Shown here: positions 43,363-52,189 of the stretch, piece by piece | How positions within the stretch are numbered: the first letter of the stretch is position 1 | Layout: each line of letters starts with the position of its first letter | Origin: Nocardia bovistercoris | GTDB lineage: Bacteria > Actinomycetota > Actinomycetes > Mycobacteriales > Mycobacteriaceae | NCBI RefSeq assembly: GCF_015674855.1 | Contig: NZ_JADMLG010000007.1 | Coordinates: 62,001-126,000 of the forward strand | Length of the DNA: 64,000 nucleotides | Reading direction: 5' to 3' | Translations under genes and position numbers: made by a program | The notes under the pieces: model-generated | Told to the model about the DNA's origin: nothing | Databases searched by the model: none | Seen by the model: the letters and a program-made list of their open reading frames with translations, nothing else

Positions 43363-44661
43363 CTATATATCCGCTACCGCGCCCGCCGGTGCCGCCGCCG
43401 CGACGTTCGCGCGGGTCAGCGGCCGGTAGCGGTACAGCACAGCCAGTCCAACCGCGCAGCCGAGGGTGATCACCATGGCCGTGCGACCCGAGGTTCCGAC
43501 GCCCGCGGTCGCGTCGCGGGTCGGCAGTTCGCCCGCCTCGGGCAGCGCCGAGACGACCGAAGGCAGGAACAGCGCGCCGAGCGCGAGCACCCCGCTCGGC
43601 ACGTACCGGGGCTTGGCGGCGCCGCAGCAGTAACCCGCGACCAGCGCGAGGCCGATGCCGCCGATCCCGTGCAGCACGATATTGCCGTGCCCGGCGACCG
43701 CGATCGAGTACACCGCGAGCACCCCGGTCAGGAACAGGCCGAAGGAGGGCATGGGTGCGGCGAGTCCGCCGACGATGCCGAATCCGGCGGCCACCAGGAT
43801 CGCGACGAGTATCCACAGCGGTCGCGGCGTCGCGCCCATCGACTCGGCGGCAGGCACCAGGCTCGCGGCCAGCAGCAGGCCGGCACCGTCGCGGCGCGGC
43901 AGCAGCATGGCGGCCACCGTCGCGGCGATCACCGTTGCGCCGGCCGCCATGGCGATATCCATGGTGTGACCGCCGGGCCGGTCGTATTGGCGGGTCAGCC
44001 ATTCGGTGCCCGCGATCACCATGAGGCCGAACAGCATTATCGAGATGATCGGCGCTATGGGCAGTTCCGACTGCTCGCCGGGCTCGCGAGCCTGCCGCGC
44101 GGGCGAACTGTTGCGGATGGCGCTGAGCGCGATCGACACCAGCGCGGTGAGGATGAGCCAGCGCGGCGGGGTCTGCAGCACGGTGTACGGAGTCTGGACG
44201 CGGATGTGCAGCAGTTCGGCGAAGTCGCCGAAGACGAAGAAGCCGACGCTGCCGAGTGCGAATCCGAAGGCGGGCAGCGGTCTGCGCAGCACTGCGGCGC
44301 CGAGTGCGCCGAGCAGGAGGCCGCCGCAGATCGAATCCACGTAGTTGCGGGTGGTCAACAGGTCGGGTGCGGAGACATCGGTTCCGACGAGATGATTGAT
44401 CAGCAGTCCGGACGCGCCCGCGAGCGCGGTGTTCCACGCGACTCGCGGCCGGGCGAAGGTGTGGATCAGTACGGCGACGGTCACGGCGACGACGACGCCG
44501 ACGGTGGCGCCGCGCGGCACGCTCGCGTAGAGGGCGGCGACCCGGTAGGACGCACTCTCACCGGACCAGGTGTAGGTGAGGGGCAGCAGCAGCGTGACTC
44601 CCGCAACGGCGGCTCCGCAGAACGCGGTGATCGTGTCGAATGTCTCGCCGATGCGTCGCAC
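43363..44661 (-). CDS. Polytopic membrane protein of unknown function
   Basis: A 432-aa hydrophobic protein with about twelve membrane segments, for example ITAFCGAAVAGVTLLLPLTY, GATVGVVVAVTVAVLIHTF and ILVAILVAAGFGIVGGLAAP. No transporter motif is recognised; the C-terminal half has some resemblance to major facilitator folds. The start taken is the GTG at 44661 (VRRIGETFD), because the longer frame in front is rich in Arg and has no ribosome site; this is uncertain. It follows the AAA ATPase gene on the same strand. Confidence 0.7.
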   Translation of the reverse strand: MRRIGETFDTITAFCGAAVAGVTLLLPLTYTWSGESASYRVAALYASVPRGATVGVVVAVTVAVLIHTFARPRVAWNTALAGASGLLINHLVGTDVSAPDLLTTRNYVDSICGGLLLGALGAAVLRRPLPAFGFALGSVGFFVFGDFAELLHIRVQTPYTVLQTPPRWLILTALVSIALSAIRNSSPARQAREPGEQSELPIAPIISIMLFGLMVIAGTEWLTRQYDRPGGHTMDIAMAAGATVIAATVAAMLLPRRDGAGLLLAASLVPAAESMGATPRPLWILVAILVAAGFGIVGGLAAPMPSFGLFLTGVLAVYSIAVAGHGNIVLHGIGGIGLALVAGYCCGAAKPRYVPSGVLALGALFLPSVVSALPEAGELPTRDATAGVGTSGRTAMVITLGCAVGLAVLYRYRPLTRANVAAAAPAGAVADI

Positions 44662-44782
44662 GTCGCCGAATCTACCCGCGCCTACAGTCCGATCCGTGGA
44701 TTGCCGGGTGATGGGTACGCCATGTCGTGAACGGTGAAAGTCCAGAACCTGACCGGTTGCATGTGAATTGCTATCCGATAGC

Positions 44783-47044
44783 TTATTGCGCTCGGTTGTC
44801 CGCGTATCTACGCAGCGATTCCACTTGTGTTGCCTCCAGTGACGGTCGCACCGCCGCGCGCGCCGCGGCAACGTCGGCGGCCGTCACGTCCGCGGCGTGC
44901 ACATCGCGTCGCATCGCCGCGAGCGCGGCCTCGCGCAGCAAGGCGGCGCAATCGGCGGCGGAATAGCCGTCCAGATGGGTCGCGAGCGCGGCTAGATCCA
45001 CCTCGTCGGCCAGCGGCACCGAACGGCCCGCCGTGCGCAGGATCTCGCGCCTGGCCTCGGCGTCCGGCGGCGGAACGAAGATCAACCGCTCCAACCGGCC
45101 GGGACGCAACAGCGCCGGATCGATCAACTCCGGGCGGTTCGTGGCGCCGAGCACCACCACGTCGCGCAACGGCTCGACGCCGTCCAACTCGGTGAGCAGC
45201 GCCGCCACCACCCTGTCACCCACTCCGGAATCGGTGCTCTGCCCGCGGCGCGGCGCGAGTGCGTCCACCTCGTCGAGGAAGATCAGCGACGGGGCGGAAT
45301 CCCTTGCCCGCTGGAACAATTCGCGTACCGCGCGTTCGGAGGCGCCGACCCACTTGTCCATCAACTCGGCGCCCTTCACCGCGTGCACGCTCAACTGCCC
45401 GGTACTGGCCAGCGCGCGCACCAGGAAGGTCTTGCCGCAGCCGGGCGGGCCGTACAGCAGCACGCCGCGCGGTGGATCGATGCCGAGACGGGCGAACGAA
45501 TCCGGATGGCGCAGCGGCCACAGCACGGACTCGGTCAACGCCTGCTTCGTCTCCACCATGTCGCCGACGTCGTCGAGGCCGAGACTGCCGATGGCAAGTT
45601 CCTCCGCGCCCGAACGCGACAGCGGCCGGATCACCTCCAGCGCACCGACCAGGTCGTCCTGGCGCAGACACGGATCGCTGTGTTCACGGCTCGCCCGCGA
45701 AGCCGCGCGCAACGCCGCCTCGCGACACAGCGCCGCCAGATCCGACACCACGAAACCCGGTGTGCGCGAGGCGATCACATCCAAATCCAAGGTGCCGGTC
45801 GGCACCCGGCGCAGCAACTGCTCCAGCAGCGCCTTGCGCACCGCCGCCGTCGGCAAGGTCAACGCCAGTTCGCGATCGCACACATCCGGCGCGCGCAGGC
45901 GCACGTCGAGCGCCGCCGGATTCGACGTGGTCGCCAGGAACGCCACGCACGGCTCGGACACCGCGGCCCGCAGCTGATCGAGGATCAACGTCGCGACCGG
46001 CTCCGCGGTGGCGGGCAACAACGCGTCGATATCGGTGACCAGCAGAATGCCGCCGCGGCCCGACCCGATATCGGCCACCGCCGCCGCCACTTCGCGCAAC
46101 CGCGCGCCGCTCTCCGAGGCGCCGATCGTCGGTCCGTCCAACTCCACGATCCGACGGCCCGCCACCACCGAACGCGCCAACGTCGCCTTGCCGACCCCGG
46201 CCGGGCCTGTGATGAGCACACCGAGATGCGGGGTGGCGCCAAGAGTCCGCAACAACTCCGGTTCGTCCAGTGCGAGACTCAGCCACTCGGACAACTTGGC
46301 CGCCTGCGCGTGCGCGCCGACCAGATCCTCCCGCGCCACCACCGTCGCCTCGCCCGCGCGGACCGTCCCCGACCCGTCGGCCACCGCGCGCGCTTCGCCC
46401 GCAACCTCGGCGCCACCCGGCAACGCGCCGGAAGACCGGCCGCTCGCCGCGCGGTCGGCGGCATCGAGGGCGGCCACCGTGCCCGCACCCCAACTCACCG
46501 CCGTATTCGGTTGCACGCTCACCGGGCCCGGACCCGGATCGGCCGCCGTCACCGTCAACAACTCGGCGGTCCACGCGATGCCGAACGCGCGCGAGAGCGC
46601 CTGACTCGCCGCCGACGACGGGATATCGGGGCCGAGGTCGCGAGGCAGCAGCGACACCGCGTCGCCGACGGTCACCACCTTGCCCAACAGCGCCTGCCGC
46701 AAGGTGGCCGCCGGGATACTGCGGGTCGCGTGCGCCGAACCGCTCACCGAGATCTGCCGCGCGCCACACACCGCGGCGGGCGCGACGACCACCGTCGAAT
46801 CCTCGCGCACACCCGCGTTCGACAACGTCACGTCATCGAGCAGGGCGACACCGGCCGGAGTGCCCGCGGGCGCTATACCCGCAACCGCCGCCGTGCGGCG
46901 CGCGCCGATCAGTGCGACACCGTCCCACTCGCGTAGGCCGAGCGCGGTCAACACCTCGGGATGCAGTCGCACCACACCGCGCCGTGCGTCGGCCGCGGAA
47001 GAATTCAGACGAGCTGTGAGCGCCAGTTCAGCCACCGTGCCCAT
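44783..47044 (-). CDS. Double-AAA ATPase, CDC48/VCP-like (Rv0435c-like)
   Basis: A 753-aa protein: an N-terminal double-psi-barrel-like domain (~1-240), AAA domain D1 (~255-475) and AAA domain D2 (~485-720). D2 has a full Walker A GPPGCGKT (532-539), Walker B IFLDE (588-592) and GATNRPELIDPALLRPGR (second region of homology and arginine-finger area). D1 is degenerate: its Walker A reads GPAGVGKA (280-287), Ala replacing Thr/Ser, and its Walker B ends in VTDID rather than DE. So D1 may bind but probably does not hydrolyse ATP. In mycobacteria the homologue lies beside psd-pssA; here it is 6.5 kb away. Substrates are unknown; membrane-protein or protein-complex remodelling is the family's role. 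Confidence 0.92.
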   Translation of the reverse strand: MGTVAELALTARLNSSAADARRGVVRLHPEVLTALGLREWDGVALIGARRTAAVAGIAPAGTPAGVALLDDVTLSNAGVREDSTVVVAPAAVCGARQISVSGSAHATRSIPAATLRQALLGKVVTVGDAVSLLPRDLGPDIPSSAASQALSRAFGIAWTAELLTVTAADPGPGPVSVQPNTAVSWGAGTVAALDAADRAASGRSSGALPGGAEVAGEARAVADGSGTVRAGEATVVAREDLVGAHAQAAKLSEWLSLALDEPELLRTLGATPHLGVLITGPAGVGKATLARSVVAGRRIVELDGPTIGASESGARLREVAAAVADIGSGRGGILLVTDIDALLPATAEPVATLILDQLRAAVSEPCVAFLATTSNPAALDVRLRAPDVCDRELALTLPTAAVRKALLEQLLRRVPTGTLDLDVIASRTPGFVVSDLAALCREAALRAASRASREHSDPCLRQDDLVGALEVIRPLSRSGAEELAIGSLGLDDVGDMVETKQALTESVLWPLRHPDSFARLGIDPPRGVLLYGPPGCGKTFLVRALASTGQLSVHAVKGAELMDKWVGASERAVRELFQRARDSAPSLIFLDEVDALAPRRGQSTDSGVGDRVVAALLTELDGVEPLRDVVVLGATNRPELIDPALLRPGRLERLIFVPPPDAEARREILRTAGRSVPLADEVDLAALATHLDGYSAADCAALLREAALAAMRRDVHAADVTAADVAAARAAVRPSLEATQVESLRRYADNRAQ

Positions 47045-47091
47045 TGTGCCCGCGCGAGGTCACACCGTCAGGTCGGTCGCATTCGCGCGTC

Positions 47092-47526
47092 TCAGGTGAC
47101 GATGCCCGCGGCCTCGGCCACCGTCTTGTCCGCGTTGCTCGACGCCAGGCACACCAGCTTCGCGGTGCCAAGAGCGACATTCGGGCTACCGGCGAACGGG
47201 CTGTTCGGGTTCTCCGCCAGGATGCGCTCGATCAGCGCCTTCTCGTTCGTGCTGTCCAGCGCTCGGAACTCCGAACACGTCGTGCTCGACGCGTTGCCCG
47301 ACGGGCGGTCGGTGGATTTCGCGGTGGTCGTCGGCGCGTTCGCCTGCGTCGGCGACGGTGCTTGCGCGGGCGGGCGGGCGGTTGTGGTCGGTGCGGGCGT
47401 GGCCGAGACGGACTCGGTGTTGCCCTTGCGTAAGCCGCTCGCGTCCGAGGACTCCTCCGAGCTGCCGCACGCGGACAGGGACAAAGCCACCGCAGCGGCG
47501 GCGGCGATGATCGAAATACGCTTCAT
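47092..47526 (-). CDS. Putative lipoprotein, 144 aa
   Basis: The N-terminus is a lipoprotein signal: MKRISIIAAAAAVALSLSACG, with the lipobox LSAC and C20 as acylated Cys. A Thr/Pro/Ala-rich linker (~25-75) follows, then a small domain with two cysteines (TTCSEFRALDS and AKLVCLASSNA). The family is unknown, but short Cys-pair domains of this type are common in nocardial exported proteins. GGGGAAAG precedes the ATG. It runs into the AAA ATPase gene with a 47-base gap. Confidence 0.8.
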   Translation of the reverse strand: MKRISIIAAAAAVALSLSACGSSEESSDASGLRKGNTESVSATPAPTTTARPPAQAPSPTQANAPTTTAKSTDRPSGNASSTTCSEFRALDSTNEKALIERILAENPNSPFAGSPNVALGTAKLVCLASSNADKTVAEAAGIVT

Positions 47527-47714
47527 CTTCTGCTTTCCCCGGTGGCTGGAGGCGCCGGGACCATCGGCGCGTTCGGTGCAGCGTACCGGGTGCGATCGGA
47601 GGGTTTGCACAGTGGTTCTCCGGGCGATCTGGGGCGGGCCGCTTGTGGTTCGCCTGTTGTCGTCCACTGTGGGGGCCGGGGCTTATGGAATGCCCAACGG
47701 GCGCTTACGAAAGG

Positions 47715-48056
47715 TCAGTGGATGTGGGTGCGCCAATCGGCGGGGACTCGGCCTCGGGGGCCGGGGGCGGGTTGGTCGACGGGGTGATTCTGTGGGGGCG
47801 CCAGGTCTGGGCCGTCGGAGAAGGTTTCCTGGGAGCGGAAATCGTAGAACCAGGTTTCGCCGGGTTCGTAGCTCTGGATGAAAGGGTGGCCGGTGGATTC
47901 GGCGTGGGCGGTGGCGTGTTGGGACGGGGAGGTGTCGCAGCAGCCTATGTGGCCGCATTCGGCGCAGCGGCGGAGGTGGACCCACCAGCCGTTGGATCGG
48001 GTGCATTCGAGGCAGCCGGGACCGGATGGGGGGATTTGGGGGTTTATGTGATCCAT
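47715..48056 (-). CDS. UBP-type zinc-finger protein, 113 aa
   Basis: A small protein made of a ZnF-UBP domain. Zinc ligands are visible as C15 and C18 (GCLECTRS), C31 and C34 (RRCAECGHIGCC), C39 or C40, and H47, H51 and H57 (HATAHAESTGHPF). The conserved GWWVHLRRC and WFYDF stretches are also present. In eukaryotes this fold binds the C-terminus of ubiquitin; in bacteria its partner is not known. It is the last gene of the small-protein / REC-TrxR / histidine-kinase unit, 56 bases after the kinase, with GAGAAGG as ribosome site. Neighbourhood suggests it works with the redox phosphorelay. Confidence 0.88.
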   Translation of the reverse strand: MDHINPQIPPSGPGCLECTRSNGWWVHLRRCAECGHIGCCDTSPSQHATAHAESTGHPFIQSYEPGETWFYDFRSQETFSDGPDLAPPQNHPVDQPAPGPRGRVPADWRTHIH

Positions 48057-48112
48057 TTGGGTGCCTTCTCGGGTTTGGGGGTTTGCTTTACTCCGGGGGT
48101 GGCTTGTGGTTT

Positions 48113-49564
48113 TCAGGGTTCTGGGGGTTGGCGGGTCAGGGGGAGGCGGACTGTGAAGCGGGTGTTGCCGGGGGTGGAGTCGACTCTGATGTCGCCGTTG
48201 TGTTTGTTGACGACGATTCTGAAGGAGATGTCCAGGCCTAGGCCGGTGCCTTCGCCTACGGGTTTTGTGGTGAAGAAGGGTTCGAAGATTCGGCGGCGGA
48301 TTTCTTCCGGGATGCCGGGGCCGGTGTCGCCTATTTCTACTACCGCGCAGTCGTTTTCGCGGTAGGTGTGGACGGTCAGGGTGCCGTTGTGGTTCATCGC
48401 GTAGCAGGCGTTGTCGATCAGGTTTGTCCAGACCTGGTTCAGTTCCGCGGCGTAGCAGGGGAGGGGTGGGAGGGTGCGGTCGTAGTTCTTCACTACTTTT
48501 ATGCCGTCGCCCAGTTTTCGGCTCATCATCACCAGGGTGCTGTCGAGTAGTTCGTGTACGTCGATCACCTGGAAGGGGGCCCGGTCCATTTGTGAGTACT
48601 GTTTGGCGGCGCCGACCAGGGTGGAGATTCTGGTGGTCGAGTCGCCTATCTCGTTCATCAGCAGTTCGGTTTCGATGGTGTAGTTGAGCCAGCGGATCGC
48701 GCCTTCGAATACCTTGTCGGGGCAGGCTTCCAGGGTGCCGCGGACGCGTTCGAGCCAGTCGATGTCGAAGCCGGCTTGGACGAAATTGGGGGCTATCGCC
48801 CAGCCGTCCGATATCTCGTGGTCTTCGAGCCATTCGCCGAGGAGGTCCTCGCGGTCGGCGGCTTCCATGGGGGTCAGGTCGGGGGCCTTGGCCACCTGGG
48901 CGGCGGCTTCCTCTTGGAGGCGGACCAAGGTGACCAGGACTTCCGGCTGGAATTTGCCTTCGGCCATCATCGCCAACTTGTGGCGCATGCCCGCGACGCG
49001 TTCGCGCAGGCCCGCGGTGGCGCGGACGGCCGCGGCGGCCGGGTTGTTCAATTCGTGGGTCAGGCCCGCCGAGAGTGAGCCGAGTGCGAGGAGGCGTTCT
49101 CGTTCGGCGACACGCTGGCTGGCGTTACGGTTGCCGTTGAAGGCGCCTTCCAGCAGGTGGACGGCCATCGGGAACCATTCGTGCATCATGCGGGAGAAGG
49201 TGCCCGCGTCCAGTACGAAGAAGCGGGACTCGCGCGTGGTGTACATGGAGCTGTTGTAGGTCTGGTCGACCTTGTCGCCGAGGTAGGCGGTCCACGCGCC
49301 CGCGTACACCCCGACATACGAGGTGCGGTTCAATTCGATTTCGGTGCCGCCGGAGAGTTTGGTGAGTCGCAGTTCACCGTCCATGAGCACATACAGGCAG
49401 GTGGCCGGGTCGCCCTCGCGGAATACCAGTCCGGGTTCCAGGTATTCGACGCGGCCGTCGGTGCACAACCAGTTCAGTTGTTCGTCGGTCAATTTCTCGA
49501 AAAGGAACAGCGTGCGCAGTTCCTCCGGATCGCATACCGGCTCGTCGCGAGCGGTTGTCTGCAT
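48113..49564 (-). CDS. Histidine kinase with N-terminal cyclic-nucleotide-binding domain
   Basis: A 483-aa cytosolic kinase without membrane segments. A cNMP-binding (CRP-like) domain spans ~15-140 (LVFREGDPATCLYVLMDGEL). The H-box is SLSAGLTHELNNPAAAAV, with H170 as the likely phosphorylated residue. The catalytic domain has N-box NQVWTNLIDNACYAM (376-390), G1 DTGPGIP (413-419), F-box FEPFFTTK (427-434) and G2 GTGLGL (439-444). The linker between H-box and N-box is long. ATG 49564 was chosen because AAAGGCAGG precedes it; a GTG at 49594 without ribosome site is possible. It follows the REC-TrxR gene by 26 bases, so it is the natural kinase for that receiver. Confidence 0.92.
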   Translation of the reverse strand: MQTTARDEPVCDPEELRTLFLFEKLTDEQLNWLCTDGRVEYLEPGLVFREGDPATCLYVLMDGELRLTKLSGGTEIELNRTSYVGVYAGAWTAYLGDKVDQTYNSSMYTTRESRFFVLDAGTFSRMMHEWFPMAVHLLEGAFNGNRNASQRVAERERLLALGSLSAGLTHELNNPAAAAVRATAGLRERVAGMRHKLAMMAEGKFQPEVLVTLVRLQEEAAAQVAKAPDLTPMEAADREDLLGEWLEDHEISDGWAIAPNFVQAGFDIDWLERVRGTLEACPDKVFEGAIRWLNYTIETELLMNEIGDSTTRISTLVGAAKQYSQMDRAPFQVIDVHELLDSTLVMMSRKLGDGIKVVKNYDRTLPPLPCYAAELNQVWTNLIDNACYAMNHNGTLTVHTYRENDCAVVEIGDTGPGIPEEIRRRIFEPFFTTKPVGEGTGLGLDISFRIVVNKHNGDIRVDSTPGNTRFTVRLPLTRQPPEP

Positions 49565-49590
49565 GGCCTGCCTTTCGACGTCGGACGGCC

Positions 49591-51258
49591 TCACGCCAGA
49601 TATCGGTGTACGAGCATGACAGCCATCGCTCCTTCGCCGACTGCGGATGCCACCCGCTTGGCGGAGTCGGCGTGCACGTCACCGGCGACGAATACGCCGG
49701 GCACACTTGTTTCCAAGTGGTGCGGTGGCCTCGGTAATTCCCATCCGGCGGGCCGCGCGCCGTCCACGAGCAGGTCGGGGCCTGCGAGGACGAAGCCCGC
49801 GGCGTCGCGGGTGACCACGCCGTCGAGCCATTCGGTCTGCGGCGCGGCGCCGATGAACAGGAACAGGCGTTCGGCGTCGGCCTTCTCCTCGGTTCCCGCG
49901 GCGTTGTCGCGGAGCACGATGCGCTGCAGGTGGCCGTCGCCGTCGGCGGCGGTGATCTCGGTCTCGGTGTGCACGACGATATTGGGGATCTGCGCGATCT
50001 GCTGGATCAGATAGTGCGACATGGATTTCTCCAGCGAATCCGCGCGCACCAGCAGGTGTACCGCGTGGGCGTTGCGGGACAGGAATACCGCGGCCTGTCC
50101 GGCCGAATTCGCGCCGCCGACGATGTAGACGTCGTGGCCCGCACATTCGGAGGCTTCGGTCATCGCCGACCCGTAGTAGACGCCGCGTCCGGTGAAATCA
50201 TCGACGCCGGGTGCGGGATGGCGGCGGTAGTCGACGCCGGTCGCGATGATGACGGTGTGCGCGCTGAGTGTGCCGCCGTCGGCGAAGGTGACCGTCCTGG
50301 CCGACCCTTTCACCTCGAGCCCGGTGACCTCGCGCGTGGTGATGACCTCCGCGCCGAACTTCGCCGCCTGACGCCGCGCCCGGTCGGCGAGCTGCGCGCC
50401 GGACACCCCGTCGGGGAAGCCGAGGTAGTTCTCGATACGCGAACTCTGCCCGGCTTGGCCGCCGGTGGCGGTGCGTTCGACCAGGACGGTGCGCAGTCCT
50501 TCGGACGCGCCGTAGACGGCGGCGCCGAGTCCCGCGGGTCCGCCGCCGACCACGATCAGGTCGTAGAAGTCGCCGGTGGGAGTGACCGTGAGCCCGACCC
50601 GTTCGGCCAACTCGCTGTCCGAGGGCTGCACCAGCGGGTCGCCGCCGGAGGTGATCACCACCGGGCAGCGCTCGGGGTCGGCGCCCGCCGCCTCGAGTAG
50701 TCGCGCGCCTTCGGGTTCGTCGGCCAGGTACCAGCGGTAGGGCAGCTGGTTGCGGGCGAGGAATTCGCGGATCTGGGAGGAGCGCGGCGACCAGCGGTTG
50801 CCGACCACCTTGGTCTCGGTCACCGGTTTGTGATCGCTGGAACGCCACGCCTCGAGCAGCCCGTCGAGCACCGGATACAGCTTCTCCTCCGGCGGGTCCC
50901 ACGGTTTGAGCAGGTAGTGGTCGAGATCGATGACGTTGATGGCATCGATCGCGGCGTTGGTGTCGGCGTAGGCGGTGAGCAGCACCCGCCGCGCGAACGG
51001 ATGCAGGTCCATCGCCTGTTCGAGGAATTCGATGCCGTCCATTCCCGGCATCCGGTAGTCGGCGATGAGCACCGCCACCGGTTGACCGCGCAACTTCATC
51101 TCGCGCAGGGCTTCGAGCGCGTCCGCACCGGATTCCGCGCGCAGGATCCGGTAGTCGGCCCCGTAGCGGCGGCGCAGGTCGCGGACCACGGCACGGGACA
51201 CCCCGGGATCGTCGTCGACGCTGAGGATGGCCGGTTTCGTCGTAGCGGGTGCAGTCAC
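49591..51258 (-). CDS. Response-regulator receiver fused to a glutaredoxin-like and a thioredoxin-reductase-like domain
   Basis: A 555-aa fusion. The receiver (~8-130) has the acidic DDD at 15-17, phospho-acceptor D67 in LIADYRMPG, T95 and K118 (LLKPW). A middle region (~148-225) has a glutaredoxin/thioredoxin-like pattern, but its active-site position reads SPRS in place of CPYC. The flavoprotein (~231-555) has the FAD loop VVGGGPAGLGAAVYGA, GGQAGQSSRIENYLGFP, the NAD(P)H loop YIVGGANSAGQAAVFLSR and VFVAGDVHADSAKRVASAVGEG. The redox CxxC of thioredoxin reductase is missing; only C372 (EASECAG) remains near its place. It starts with GTG. Phosphorylation probably controls flavin chemistry, electron acceptor unknown. 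Confidence 0.92.
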   Translation of the reverse strand: MTAPATTKPAILSVDDDPGVSRAVVRDLRRRYGADYRILRAESGADALEALREMKLRGQPVAVLIADYRMPGMDGIEFLEQAMDLHPFARRVLLTAYADTNAAIDAINVIDLDHYLLKPWDPPEEKLYPVLDGLLEAWRSSDHKPVTETKVVGNRWSPRSSQIREFLARNQLPYRWYLADEPEGARLLEAAGADPERCPVVITSGGDPLVQPSDSELAERVGLTVTPTGDFYDLIVVGGGPAGLGAAVYGASEGLRTVLVERTATGGQAGQSSRIENYLGFPDGVSGAQLADRARRQAAKFGAEVITTREVTGLEVKGSARTVTFADGGTLSAHTVIIATGVDYRRHPAPGVDDFTGRGVYYGSAMTEASECAGHDVYIVGGANSAGQAAVFLSRNAHAVHLLVRADSLEKSMSHYLIQQIAQIPNIVVHTETEITAADGDGHLQRIVLRDNAAGTEEKADAERLFLFIGAAPQTEWLDGVVTRDAAGFVLAGPDLLVDGARPAGWELPRPPHHLETSVPGVFVAGDVHADSAKRVASAVGEGAMAVMLVHRYLA

Positions 51259-51309
51259 CTTAGAAGTATGTCGTGTCGGGCCCGGGGGTGCGGGGGTGCG
51301 GCGGAGCGG

Positions 51310-51501
51310 TCACAAGCGGTGTTGTTCGACTATCTCGCGTTCGTCGGGCGTCAGTAGCCGTTCGAGTTTTTCCTCACGTGCGTTGGACTTGGCCCGCCGC
51401 ACGATGTGTTTGCCGGTATCGGCGGACTCTTCGGGATCTCGGGACGGGAGGAGCGGAACCTGGTCCGCGTGGCGACGCTGGAGGAAGGAGCGCAATTTCA
51501 C
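51310..51501 (-). CDS. Small basic protein at the head of the redox-relay operon, 63 aa
   Basis: A 63-residue protein beginning (GTG) MKLRSFLQRRHADQV, with charged, probably helical C-terminal half (KSNAREEKLERLLTPDERE). No Cys and no membrane segment. A strong ribosome site, GAGGTG, lies 7 bases before the GTG, which is the main reason to call it real. It ends 51 bases before the REC-TrxR fusion, same strand. The family is not recognised. Confidence 0.55.
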   Translation of the reverse strand: MKLRSFLQRRHADQVPLLPSRDPEESADTGKHIVRRAKSNAREEKLERLLTPDEREIVEQHRL

Positions 51502-51699
51502 GGCCGATCACCTCACATTGGACGTAATGCTCGAGGGCTGTGTGTTGCTCGGGAACCATTGTGCGCTCGCCGTGACCGTCGCAGGTGACCAAAGGCCGAA
51601 ATGTGACCTGGACGCCTTCCACCCGGTGGCACGTAGGATGCTGACCGACTCGTCGTTGACCCGCGCTCGATGGGGAGCGCGACGACCCACGGAGGCGCA

Positions 51700-52155
51700 G
51701 TGCCCAACACACTCGAAGCGACCATCGATATCAGCGCCCCGCCGGAGCAGGTGTGGAAGGTGCTCTCCGATCTGAAGCGGATGCCGGAGTTCAGCCCGCA
51801 CACGGTGAAGATGGTCCCGCTCGGCAAGCCGAAAGCGGGCACGTGGACCGTCAACTGGAACCGGGACGGCAAGAAGTTCTATCCGACCACCTCGCGCATC
51901 ACCAAGTTCGGTCTCGACGAGGGTTTCGCCTTCCGCATGACCGAGAACTTCACCACCTGGAGTTTCACCCTCGAGCCGACCGCCACCGGCACCCGGCTGA
52001 ATCAGCGCCGCGACGTGGTCGACGGCGTGTCGTGGCCGGTGCGCAAGATGGTCGACGCGTTGCTCGGCGGGGAACAGGCGTTCGAGGCGAATCTGGTGCG
52101 CGGCATGAACGAGACCCTCGGCCGGATCAAGACCGCGGTCGAGTCGGGGCGGTGA
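51700..52155 (+). CDS. SRPBCC family protein (START-like lipid/ligand binding)
   Basis: A 151-aa protein with the SRPBCC (Bet v1-like) fold. It begins with the conserved EATIDISAPPEQVWKVLSDL and has MPEFSPHTVKMVP, then WSFTLEPTATGTRLNQRRD in the last strands. Members bind hydrophobic ligands in a deep cavity. The GTG at 51700 follows GGAGG at a good distance. It converges with fabH, separated by a hairpin. Confidence 0.88.
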   Translation: MPNTLEATIDISAPPEQVWKVLSDLKRMPEFSPHTVKMVPLGKPKAGTWTVNWNRDGKKFYPTTSRITKFGLDEGFAFRMTENFTTWSFTLEPTATGTRLNQRRDVVDGVSWPVRKMVDALLGGEQAFEANLVRGMNETLGRIKTAVESGR

Positions 52156-52157
52156 GT

Positions 52158-52185
52158 CCGTCGGGACGGTGCGCCGTCCCGACGG
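52158..52185. terminator. Bidirectional hairpin terminator between SRPBCC gene and fabH
   Basis: CCGTCGGGACGG (52158-52169) is exactly complementary to 52174-52185 around a 4-base loop, giving a 12-pair GC stem. It fills the 34-base gap between two convergent stop codons. There is no T-run, as is common in actinobacteria. Confidence 0.8.
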
Positions 52186-52189
52186 GCCG

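Noticed and set aside
47715..48833. Long minus-strand frame continuing upstream of the UBP zinc-finger gene
   Set aside because: Upstream part is the wrong frame of the histidine kinase gene; the zinc-finger protein starts at 48056 with its own ribosome site.
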